Of a DNA stretch of 46,586 bases, positions 6,113 to 12,085 are shown piece after piece. This DNA is from a virus, in the IMG/VR virus record IMGVR_UViG_3300030090_002649, positions 1-46,586 of that record; one strand, written 5' to 3'. Position numbers and translations under genes: made by a program. The notes under the pieces were generated by a model, which saw only the letters and a list, made by a program, of their open reading frames with translations, was not told where the DNA came from and searched no databases. Positions within the stretch are counted from its first letter, which is position 1, and each line of letters opens with the position of its first letter.

Positions 6113-7875
6113 ATTATGTTGAGATAGCTAGAGGTACACCTTTTAATAGAGGTATTATTATTCCTGTTAATAAACTTCATTCCTTTATGAGTCCGAATGA
6201 AGCCTTGTATCGCAGCGTTTATTTATATGACGAATCAGCTGTTGAATATGTAAAAGACAAAGGTAGTTTAAAGAATTACTTTGGTGTTAGATATATTGAC
6301 AAGATTCCCGTAGATATAGATAAACAAGACAGGAGTGATGAAAGAACTTTAGATATCTTGAGAGGTACTATCCTAGAGCTAGAAGAAGCTGACATTAGCA
6401 GTCGGAGCTATCAAGCTTACTTTTCTGGCTCTGGGTATCACCTTATTCTTTCTGGGGAGTTGTTTAATTTTAAGTCTGGTACAGATTTACCATTTATAGT
6501 CAAACAAACTATGAAGAAGTTGTTGCCTGGAATAGATTCTAGTATTTATATGAGAACTGGAATCTATAGGCTTCAACATACGTTAAATCAAAAAACAGAT
6601 TTATTTAAAATACCTTTGACAAATGATGAGGTATTAAACAAAGACCCTAAAGAAATCTTTGAGTTAGCTAAAAGTTCTAGGTTAGACTTTCAATACCATA
6701 TATTAGAAGCTAATGGAGAACTAGAAAAAAGAGTAGTAACAGAGGTTCCAGATATTAGAGTATTTAATAAAGTATCAGAACCTAGCAAAATAATACCTTG
6801 TGTTCAATCTATGCTTAACAATGGAGCAAGAGAAGGTAGTAGACATCTTACAGCTATGAGAATCATTAGCCATTTTAAAAGACACGGTATACCTAGTCAT
6901 TATGCAAAAGTATCTATGTTGCATTGGAATAACAAAAGTATGCCAGAATCAGCTATTATGGAAATGGTAGAAAATGTTTATAATAGAAATTATAAATATG
7001 GTTGTCAAGATACTATTATGTTAGAGCATTGCAAAACACAATGTATTCACTTTTCTAGAAAAGATTATTTAGTAGATATTAAATCATCTGATGAAATGCA
7101 AGGAGAGTTAGAAGAAAGATTAACTACTGATTTTAGTGGTAAAACAATAGATTTGGGAAGAGCATTAGGCTTAGACGTAGAATCTACTATTTATCCAGGC
7201 GAATTAGTAACAATCTTTGGTCCAACTGGTTCTAACAAGACTACATTTGCACAAAACTTAGCATTAGGCGTAGATTTTGTAAATGATAAAATTGTCAAAG
7301 AATGGCAAATACCAACGTTATTCTTAAGTTTAGAGCTATCTTCTTGGTATATGCACAGAAGACATTTACAAATAGTTTCTGGCAAAAGTAAAGACGAAGT
7401 AAACAACAATCATGAAGCTTTATATCAATCTCACAAAGATGAATTAGAGCATATTATGATACAAACAATATCTCCAACTTTAGATAAAATTTATGAAAAA
7501 GTCAGGGAATTACAACCACAATTAGTAATTGTAGATTATATAGATTTAGTAGATACTCCAGTTAGTTATAGAGGAGAATACGAAAAAATAAAGTATATAT
7601 CTCACGGATTATCTAATATGGCTGTAAACAATGATTTGATTGTAATACAGATATCTCAAGTAAGTAGAGAGTATAGCCGAAACGAAGTGTTAGATTTATA
7701 TGCTGGTAAAGGTAGTGGTGCAATAGAAAATGCATCAAGAAAAGTTATTGGTTTAAATGGTCAGTCAAAGTCTCCTAAAAGAGATGTAAGATTATTTAAA
7801 AATACTGATGGCGAACTATTTGACACACATGTAGAATGGACACCTAGTTTCAGATTAAGGAGGGTAAATGCGTAA
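6109..7875 (+). CDS. Primase-helicase: AEP-like primase fused to DnaB-type helicase (588 aa)
   Basis: The N-terminal third looks like an archaeo-eukaryotic primase/PrimPol: a DxD metal site in IPVDIDKQD (D69, D71), then YFSGSGYHLIL with the S-x-H element (S108-H111). Residues 230-315 resemble a primase C-terminal linker with C299, C308 and C312, perhaps zinc-binding. The C-terminal half is a RecA-like SF4 helicase: Walker A GPTGSNKTT (371-379), the LSLEL strand with E409, Walker B LVIVDYIDL (D476), and QISQVSR as motif H4. It would prime and unwind the phage genome at the fork. The four-base overlap with the upstream ssDNA-binding gene supports a replication operon. No DNA polymerase is inside the window. 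Confidence 0.8.
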   Translation: MNYVEIARGTPFNRGIIIPVNKLHSFMSPNEALYRSVYLYDESAVEYVKDKGSLKNYFGVRYIDKIPVDIDKQDRSDERTLDILRGTILELEEADISSRSYQAYFSGSGYHLILSGELFNFKSGTDLPFIVKQTMKKLLPGIDSSIYMRTGIYRLQHTLNQKTDLFKIPLTNDEVLNKDPKEIFELAKSSRLDFQYHILEANGELEKRVVTEVPDIRVFNKVSEPSKIIPCVQSMLNNGAREGSRHLTAMRIISHFKRHGIPSHYAKVSMLHWNNKSMPESAIMEMVENVYNRNYKYGCQDTIMLEHCKTQCIHFSRKDYLVDIKSSDEMQGELEERLTTDFSGKTIDLGRALGLDVESTIYPGELVTIFGPTGSNKTTFAQNLALGVDFVNDKIVKEWQIPTLFLSLELSSWYMHRRHLQIVSGKSKDEVNNNHEALYQSHKDELEHIMIQTISPTLDKIYEKVRELQPQLVIVDYIDLVDTPVSYRGEYEKIKYISHGLSNMAVNNDLIVIQISQVSREYSRNEVLDLYAGKGSGAIENASRKVIGLNGQSKSPKRDVRLFKNTDGELFDTHVEWTPSFRLRRVNA

Positions 7876-8077
7876 TTTACTTGCTATATATGCACTAGAC
7901 GATGTAACTTTCATTCGTTTCTTGTATATATTTAAACTTGGGTTTTTGCACCCAAGCGATGTACCTGGAAAATTAACAGGATTGATAATTGGAATATGGC
8001 GATTTGAAGTTCAGTTAATATTAGGATTCTGGGACAAAGGAGAGCAACATAGCATACAAGAAAGTGCTAGTGCTTAA
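7868..8077 (+). CDS. Small hydrophobic protein of unknown function (69 aa)
   Basis: The start ATG overlaps the end of the primase-helicase gene by 8 bases and has AAGGAGG five bases upstream. The product is rich in Leu, Ile and Phe with two hydrophobic stretches (about residues 14-28 and 36-56), broken by charged residues. It could be peripheral or membrane-associated, but no clean transmembrane helix is evident. The end is polar (KGEQHSIQES). I recognise no family. Its strong ribosome site and coupling argue that it is real. Confidence 0.6.
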   Translation: MRNLLAIYALDDVTFIRFLYIFKLGFLHPSDVPGKLTGLIIGIWRFEVQLILGFWDKGEQHSIQESASA

Positions 8078-8092
8078 ACAAATAACAAACAA

Positions 8093-8118
8093 AGTTCTTT
8101 CTTTTACACAAAAGAACT
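8093..8118 (+). other. Small intergenic hairpin before HNH gene
   Basis: AGTTCTTT (8093-8100) is complementary to AAAGAACT (8111-8118) with a 10-base loop. It lies between the 69-aa gene and the GAGGAG ribosome site of the HNH gene, the same position as the larger elements, but it is simpler. No poly-T follows. Confidence 0.5.
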
Positions 8119-8136
8119 ATAAGAGGAGTTAATACT

Positions 8137-8643
8137 TTGAAAGCCAATGGCAATAAAGTGAAACGCTACTCAAAGCCTAAAAGGGGACGCAAGTCCCCTA
8201 AAGGGCTAACGATTTGGGAAGAAAAATTTAATAAAAAACTTAAAAAGCATCATAAACATTTTGCTAAAAAAGTATTTCATCGATTAATGAAAAAGTCGTC
8301 AACATTAAGAACGACTTTAAAGAGAAGGAGTAAAGAATATGAGGTCGAATTTAACATATCTCTTGCTGAAGTTAGAGAAATGCTTTACAAATCTTATGGA
8401 CGGAAGTGTAGGTATTGCAATACGAATTTACTTGTCAATAATATGGCATGTGACCATATTCATCCTCTTTCTTTGGGTGGTGTATCTACTCCTGAAAATC
8501 TCCAAATGATTTGTATGCGTTGTAATACGAGAAAAGGCCCTTTAACAGACAAAGATTATGGAAAGCTGTTAAAATGGCTTTCTAGACAAAAAGAAGACTT
8601 AACAAAATACGTATTAAGGAAATTATCAAGTAGAGATTTTTAA
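8137..8643 (+). CDS. HNH endonuclease (168 aa)
   Basis: The C-terminal half carries a complete HNH fold: CRYC (C91, C94) and CMRC (C126, C129) bind structural zinc, CDHIHPLSLGG supplies D106-H107, and N121 and N130 complete the motif (ENLQ...CNTRKG). Residues 1-70 are extremely Lys/Arg-rich and probably bind DNA. TTG is used as start because GAGGAG lies 8 bases upstream and no ATG fits. It may be a free-standing homing nuclease or a nicking/packaging accessory. It is flanked by hairpin elements on both sides and is far from the terminase genes, which favours a mobile (homing) origin. Confidence 0.85.
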   Translation: MKANGNKVKRYSKPKRGRKSPKGLTIWEEKFNKKLKKHHKHFAKKVFHRLMKKSSTLRTTLKRRSKEYEVEFNISLAEVREMLYKSYGRKCRYCNTNLLVNNMACDHIHPLSLGGVSTPENLQMICMRCNTRKGPLTDKDYGKLLKWLSRQKEDLTKYVLRKLSSRDF

Positions 8644-8646
8644 TTA

Positions 8647-8729
8647 ATGAGAGGGTCCTCGTATCGTGAGAGCGGGGGGGTTCTTTGGCGTTGCTCAACG
8701 TCTCCTTATGACCTAGTTAGCCCTCTCAT
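8647..8729 (+). ncRNA. Structured intergenic element E (9-bp stem, G7 run)
   Basis: ATGAGAGGG (8647-8655) pairs perfectly with CCCTCTCAT (8721-8729) around 65 nt. Inside are a hairpin CGTT-GCTC-AACG (8689-8700), a weaker one at about 8658-8670, and a run of seven G (8674-8680) that is striking in this AT-rich sequence. It starts only three bases after the HNH stop codon. No reading frame or terminator T-run is present. Confidence 0.6.
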
Positions 8730-8734
8730 AAAAT

Positions 8735-8837
8735 TAGGGCAAACGACACGGCAACGGTGAGCAGTTGCAATTAGATTGTTACCGACTCTGGAAAACACAA
8801 GTAACAATGTTAATCTGTTCAACAAATGTTTGCCCTA
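8735..8837 (+). ncRNA. Structured intergenic element F (10-bp stem, two inner hairpins)
   Basis: TAGGGCAAAC (8735-8744) pairs perfectly with GTTTGCCCTA (8828-8837). Inside, GCAAC/GTTGC (8751-8755 with 8764-8768) and an 8-bp stem ATTGTTAC/GTAACAAT (8775-8782 with 8801-8808, 18-base loop) give a three-way or four-way junction. It lies five bases after element E and directly before the TGGAGGA ribosome site of a 33-aa gene. The arrangement is the best candidate in the window for a discrete folded RNA. Confidence 0.65.
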
Positions 8838-8853
8838 TTAAATTGGAGGAAGT

Positions 8854-8955
8854 ATGGAAGTATCGAAAATAATTTTAGGAATTTCATTAATTACAGGAGC
8901 TATGACAGTAGCTATTGTAGCATATGAATATTTTAAAGATAACTATAAAGGATAG
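8854..8955 (+). CDS. Single-span membrane microprotein (33 aa)
   Basis: Translation from the ATG at 8854 (GGAGG eight bases upstream) gives 33 residues: a short polar start MEVSK, one hydrophobic segment of about 20 residues (from I6 to about V22), then a charged tail YEYFKDNYKG. This is a typical single transmembrane helix. It ends one base before the radical SAM gene start and carries that gene's ribosome site (AAAGGA) in its last codons, so the two are coupled. Function unknown. Confidence 0.6.
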   Translation: MEVSKIILGISLITGAMTVAIVAYEYFKDNYKG

Positions 8956-8956
8956 A

Positions 8957-9820
8957 ATGATAAAAAAAGTAAATAGAAAATCTATGATTATTAGAGATTC
9001 TGGACGTAGTAGTGACTTTATTACACCTAGCTTTGGCTATGGATGTCTGTATAAATGTAACTATTGTTATATGCGTAGACGTGTAAAAAAAGGTGTTACA
9101 ATAGCATCAAATGCACACGAAATACTTGACGCTTTGGATAGGCACTTATGGCTATTAAAATGGCCTAAAATACCTAATCAAACGCACGAAAAGTATTATA
9201 CATACGATTTTAGTTGTAATGAAGATTATGTCTTGCACTTAAAGTACCATCAATGGGAGTATTTGTTTGATTATTTCAAAGATAATCCTAAAGCTATGGG
9301 TACAGCTGCAACAAAATATGTTAATAAAAATATGTTGAGCTATGATGCAAATAGAAAAGTTCGTATAAGGTTTAGTATTATGCCTCAAGAACTATCAGAC
9401 AAACTAGAACCTGGAACATCTAAGATTATAGATAGAATAAAAGCAGTAAATAACTTTTACGAAGCGGGTTATGATGTTCATTTAAATTACTCACCTATTA
9501 TAGTATACGATAATTTTGTAGAAGGTTATACAAAGTTGTTTAAGCTAGTAGACGAAATAGTAGATGACAGTATAAAACAAAAAGTAAAAGCAGAATGTAT
9601 ATTTTTGACACACAATAAAGAAATGCATGAATACAATATTAAAAATGAAATAAAAGGTGAGGAACTGTTATGGAATCCAGAATATCAAGAAGATAAAACT
9701 TCTGAATATGGTGGAGAAAATATAAGATATAATCGCTTTTATAAGAATAAGTGTATTACAGCGTTTAAATTTTTACATAATGAAAATGTAAGTTGGCAAA
9801 AAATACGTTACATATTTTAA
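8957..9820 (+). CDS. Radical SAM enzyme, spore photoproduct lyase-like (287 aa)
   Basis: The CxxxCxxC cluster motif (C30, C34, C37 in GYGCLYKCNYCYM) binds the iron-sulfur cluster used to cleave S-adenosylmethionine. The order of later motifs follows SplB: YDFSCNED with C87 at the place of the hydrogen-donor Cys, a FRYTK-like AATKYVNK segment, then RFSIMPQE..LEPGTS and AGYDVHLNYSPII. SplB repairs the UV thymine lesion 5-thyminyl-5,6-dihydrothymine in spores; in a phage this could be UV-damage repair of viral DNA or another radical reaction on nucleotides. The start at 8957 is chosen over an in-frame ATG 33 bases upstream because it follows the coupled 33-aa gene and its AAAGGA. Confidence 0.75.
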   Translation: MIKKVNRKSMIIRDSGRSSDFITPSFGYGCLYKCNYCYMRRRVKKGVTIASNAHEILDALDRHLWLLKWPKIPNQTHEKYYTYDFSCNEDYVLHLKYHQWEYLFDYFKDNPKAMGTAATKYVNKNMLSYDANRKVRIRFSIMPQELSDKLEPGTSKIIDRIKAVNNFYEAGYDVHLNYSPIIVYDNFVEGYTKLFKLVDEIVDDSIKQKVKAECIFLTHNKEMHEYNIKNEIKGEELLWNPEYQEDKTSEYGGENIRYNRFYKNKCITAFKFLHNENVSWQKIRYIF

Positions 9821-9827
9821 ATAATTT

Positions 9828-9925
9828 GGTGGTGGTATAAAAACTCTAAATATATATCATGGTTAGTTAGGCTAAGAAGCTATCAAAAAACACAACATTG
9901 CCTGGCTGGAAGTTGCAGGAACCAC
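9828..9925 (+). other. Intergenic region with weaker secondary structure (element G)
   Basis: The 123 bases between the radical SAM gene and the next small gene contain no convincing reading frame. GGTGGTGGT (9828-9836) can pair with ACCAC (9921-9925), and CCTG/CAGG near 9901-9920 forms an inner hairpin. The closing stem is shorter than in the other elements, so this may be a diverged member or coincidence. Confidence 0.35.
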
Positions 9926-9943
9926 TAAAAAATGGAGAAAAAA

Positions 9944-10105
9944 ATGAAACATATTAAAAATGTAGAAGCAGTATACGATATACTTGTAGAAGTAAGAAAA
10001 GTTTTTAAAGCATTAAATGGAGATACTATAGTTGCACTAAACAGAATGAGTGCACTTGTCACAAGAATTGATAGAATATTGGAGGATAATAATGAAAAAC
10101 AATAA
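9944..10105 (+). CDS. Small helical protein (53 aa)
   Basis: ATG at 9944 with GGAGA seven bases upstream. The 53 residues start MKHIKNVEAV and are almost entirely helix-forming, with regular Ile/Val/Leu spacing (VYDILVEVRKVFKAL; ALVTRIDRIL), suggesting a short coiled coil. Its end overlaps the next small gene by 14 bases and contains that gene's GGAGG. This heads a chain of tiny overlapping genes. Function unknown. Confidence 0.55.
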   Translation: MKHIKNVEAVYDILVEVRKVFKALNGDTIVALNRMSALVTRIDRILEDNNEKQ

Positions 10106-10235
10106 TTTAAATAGCCAAGAAACTAAAGCTAGAAGAATATTAGCTATTAAAGAAAAGTCTAAAAAATTTGATGCTAAGAAGTATCAAAAAGAACGTTATG
10201 CTAAAATAAAAAAAGATAGGGAGTGGTGGTTATAA
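10092..10235 (+). CDS. Small basic protein (47 aa)
   Basis: The start at 10092 is preferred to an in-frame upstream ATG at 10050 because GGAGG sits 6 bases before it. The 47 residues are highly basic (KARRILAIKEKSKK; KKYQKERYAKIKK) and end WWL, so nucleic-acid or acidic-protein binding is plausible. It overlaps the preceding gene by 14 bases and shares one base with the next (TAATG). No known domain. Confidence 0.55.
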   Translation: MKNNNLNSQETKARRILAIKEKSKKFDAKKYQKERYAKIKKDREWWL

Positions 10236-10366
10236 TGGGAAGACCTAAAAAAATAAGAAGTAAATTCTGGTTAATATGGTACAGAAAAGTAAGAGGCAAA
10301 TCAATTGACTGGATTGCTAATAGATATAAAGTATCTAAAAGAACTGTATGGAGACATTTGAAGTGA
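10235..10366 (+). CDS. Minimal helix-turn-helix protein (43 aa)
   Basis: Translation from the ATG overlapping the upstream stop (TAATG) gives 43 residues beginning MGRPKKIRSK. Residues 24-42 (SIDWIANRYKVSKRTVWRHL) form a classic helix-turn-helix: a first helix IDWIANRY, a turn KVS, and a recognition helix RTVWRHL. It resembles the DNA-binding part of resolvases and sigma-4-like regulators without any partner domain. It may be a small transcription regulator of the early block or a truncated larger protein. The clean start, stop and overlaps argue for a functional gene. Confidence 0.65.
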   Translation: MGRPKKIRSKFWLIWYRKVRGKSIDWIANRYKVSKRTVWRHLK

Positions 10367-10380
10367 TAAACGGAGGCGCT

Positions 10381-10806
10381 ATGGAATCAGCTGAAAAACT
10401 AAGGAAATACCAAGTAAAAACTAATAAAAACAATAAGTTTGACATTGACCTTGACTTTGGTGTTCATTATGAAAAAAGCCTGGCTAAAACACTAGCTATG
10501 GGCAAAATAGAAGTAAAGACAGAAAGAGATAAATGGAAATCTACTGGTAATATAGCAGTAGAACTTGCTTGTAGAGGTAAACTAAGTGGTTTAAATGTTA
10601 CCGAAGCAGAATGGTGGGCTCATATTTTAAGTTATAAAGGCGAAATAATAACAACGTTGTTAATACCTGTAAATAAATTAAAAGTATTAGTCAAAGAAAT
10701 AGTTATGGAGGGGAAAGGGAAGATGGTAATGGGAGGAGATGATAATCAGAGCGAAATTGCATTAATCCCTTTAAAGGAGCTAATGAGTGGAATTCAAGAA
10801 AAATAA
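10381..10806 (+). CDS. PD-(D/E)xK-family nuclease-like protein (141 aa)
   Basis: The start at 10381 has GGAGG five bases upstream; an in-frame ATG at 10348 lies inside the previous gene. The core DLDFG..YEKSL (E31), GKIEVKTERD (E44, K46), STGNIAVEL, SGL and TEAEWWAHIL matches phage PD-(D/E)xK nucleases, where E-x-K completes the metal site and a TGN..E strand follows. Members act as Holliday-junction or flap nucleases, or as restriction-like degraders of host DNA. Given the upstream Sak4/primase genes, a role in recombination or replication intermediates is likely. It overlaps the next gene by 20 bases. Confidence 0.7.
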   Translation: MESAEKLRKYQVKTNKNNKFDIDLDFGVHYEKSLAKTLAMGKIEVKTERDKWKSTGNIAVELACRGKLSGLNVTEAEWWAHILSYKGEIITTLLIPVNKLKVLVKEIVMEGKGKMVMGGDDNQSEIALIPLKELMSGIQEK

Positions 10807-11086
10807 GAAGTATTACTCTAGTTTAACAGAAATAGAAGACTGCTATTGGCTATGTGATAACCCTTTGTTTTTGTGCGGAAATAAAGGGTTATTTCCCGTC
10901 TATAGAGCTGAAAAAAGATATGGTGTTTTAAATAAGAACTATCACGAACTAGTATTAAAAGAAATACCTGAAAGTAAAATGAAAGAATTAGGAGAAAAAG
11001 CGATTCCTGGAAATAATAATGCTAAAAATATATTAAGCTTTGAAAAGGAGGTAAATAAAAAAAATGAGTTATTCAAAAAACTATAA
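10787..11086 (+). CDS. Small protein of unknown function (99 aa)
   Basis: The GTG start is chosen because AAAGGAG lies 7 bases upstream, within the end of the nuclease gene. Residues 14-45 contain two Cys and aromatic residues (EDCYWLCDNPLFLCGNKGLF), with C19, C23 and C30 as possible zinc or disulfide positions. The C-terminal half is charged and helical. Its final 23 bases overlap the next gene and hold that gene's AGGAGG. No family recognised. Confidence 0.6.
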   Translation: MEFKKNKKYYSSLTEIEDCYWLCDNPLFLCGNKGLFPVYRAEKRYGVLNKNYHELVLKEIPESKMKELGEKAIPGNNNAKNILSFEKEVNKKNELFKKL

Positions 11087-11360
11087 TGACATTAAAGTAA
11101 TTATAGATGAAATAATTGGAGTTGAGACACAACAAGGCAAGAATTTAAAAAAAGCTATAAAAAAGTACTTTGAATTAGAAGCTTTTAATGTTAAATTAAT
11201 AACTGATAATCCAAATGTATATGAAACAAAGTATGTTAAAGTTTCTGAATTTAAATATAGCGAAGAAATGAAAGATGCGATGAACAAATATACTGATAAA
11301 ATTAAAGCGAATTTGGATAAAATTAAAGCAAAAGGAGATTATTGCGGTATAAATGGTTGA
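11064..11360 (+). CDS. Small helical protein of unknown function (98 aa)
   Basis: ATG start with AAGGAGG 11 bases upstream; overlaps the previous gene by 23 bases. The product is Lys-rich with long predicted helices (residues 7-45 and 66-92) around a short beta-like stretch (YETKYVKVSEF). It ends GDYCGING. No motif allows a functional call. Its last codons overlap the start of a 13-codon reading frame (11353). Confidence 0.6.
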   Translation: MSYSKNYNDIKVIIDEIIGVETQQGKNLKKAIKKYFELEAFNVKLITDNPNVYETKYVKVSEFKYSEEMKDAMNKYTDKIKANLDKIKAKGDYCGING

Positions 11361-11394
11361 GATACCTAAATATTGCAGTTTGCAAATAATATGA
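11353..11394 (+). CDS. Possible 13-codon coupling peptide
   Basis: An ATG at 11353, with AGGAG about 14 bases upstream (spacing longer than ideal), opens 13 codons (MVEIPKYCSLQII) that stop in an ATGA overlapping the ATG at 11391. The next gene has no ribosome site of its own, so this short frame could deliver ribosomes to it. It may equally be chance. Confidence 0.35.
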   Translation: MVEIPKYCSLQII

Positions 11395-11699
11395 GTGATG
11401 GATTTAGAGTTAGAAAAAAACCTACAATTAAAGAAATAACGTCTACTATATTAGAACTAAATAATAGAGTTAATTCTATGATGGGTTTATTAAGCGAGCT
11501 TGAAAAAGCATTTAGCTTATATATTGAAATGAAAAATGATAATGAAAACTTTACAAAATACATAGATGAAAAAGTCAAAGAATACGAAGCGTCCCAATCT
11601 GACTCAAAACGAGATGAGACTGTTGCTGAACAAGATATTCCAACAGATTCAAGCGATGAGGGAAGCGGGTCAGAAAGAGTACGCAAGAAAAGAAAATAA
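11391..11699 (+). CDS. Coiled-coil protein with acidic/basic tail (102 aa)
   Basis: The start is taken at the ATG at 11391, which overlaps a 13-codon upstream frame (ATGA); a TTG at 11373 is the alternative, and neither has a good ribosome site. Residues 13-70 form a probable coiled coil (ILELNNRVNSMMGLLSELEK). The last 35 residues are low-complexity: Ser/Asp/Glu-rich, then RVRKKRK. It overlaps the next gene by about 44 bases. Function unknown; possibly a small scaffold-like or regulatory protein. Confidence 0.55.
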   Translation: MSDGFRVRKKPTIKEITSTILELNNRVNSMMGLLSELEKAFSLYIEMKNDNENFTKYIDEKVKEYEASQSDSKRDETVAEQDIPTDSSDEGSGSERVRKKRK

Positions 11700-11904
11700 C
11701 GCATTCGGAAACTTTGAAAGAGTTGCTGACAACCTTGATTTAGATAGGAAGGAAGTATTACTTGTCTATTTATTAAAGCATATAGACGGTATTTGCTCTT
11801 ACGTAAAAGGCCATAAAAGCCAAAGAGAAGATATTAGAGGTAGACTAACAGATTCTATAGTTTATTTGTGTCTTCTTTGGGGAATGGTAGATTGCGATGA
11901 TTAA
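11656..11904 (+). CDS. DUF1599-like small protein (82 aa)
   Basis: The segment EYARKENNAFGNFERVADNL..DRKEVLLVYLLKHIDGICSYV.GHKSQREDIRGRLTD is a pattern found in small phage and bacterial proteins related to the nucleotide-modification-associated DUF1599 group. It has the KxNxFxNF and REDxxGRxxD blocks. The start at 11656 (MREAGQ) is inferred from where similarity begins; the open frame extends upstream to 11566, but that part overlaps the previous gene in another frame. The biochemical role is unproven. It overlaps the zinc protein downstream by 8 bases. Confidence 0.6.
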   Translation: MREAGQKEYARKENNAFGNFERVADNLDLDRKEVLLVYLLKHIDGICSYVKGHKSQREDIRGRLTDSIVYLCLLWGMVDCDD

Positions 11905-12085
11905 ATGCCCAGTTTGTAAAGAGTTAATTAGTCCTTCATCAGTAGCATATAAAGCCTCTTGTGGTTTTGTTAGTGAAGATGGAAGTTTTCATGAGCAAGA
12001 GTCTGTATTAATTCACAGAGAATGTCATTACGATTATACATACAATCCTTTTAGCGAACTAGAAGAACTTTTAAAAAACGGTTAA
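11897..12085 (+). CDS. Small zinc-knuckle protein (62 aa), last plus-strand gene
   Basis: Candidate zinc ligands are C4 and C7 (CPVC), C22, H32, H40 and C43, giving a likely single- or double-zinc treble clef. The acidic C-terminus ends SELEELLKNG. It overlaps the previous gene by 8 bases and converges on the minus-strand virion operon with a four-base overlap (12082-12085). No terminator hairpin separates the two blocks. Function unknown. Confidence 0.65.
   Translation: MIKCPVCKELISPSSVAYKASCGFVSEDGSFHEQESVLIHRECHYDYTYNPFSELEELLKNG

Noticed and set aside
8735-8837. Element F or other folds as tRNA genes.
   Set aside because: No T-loop consensus, no anticodon arm of the right size and no CCA-adjacent acceptor geometry could be found.
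11366-11704. 112-residue minus-strand frame opposite the coiled-coil gene.
   Set aside because: It covers almost exactly the real plus-strand genes, is Ser/Leu/Phe-rich and lacks a ribosome site.
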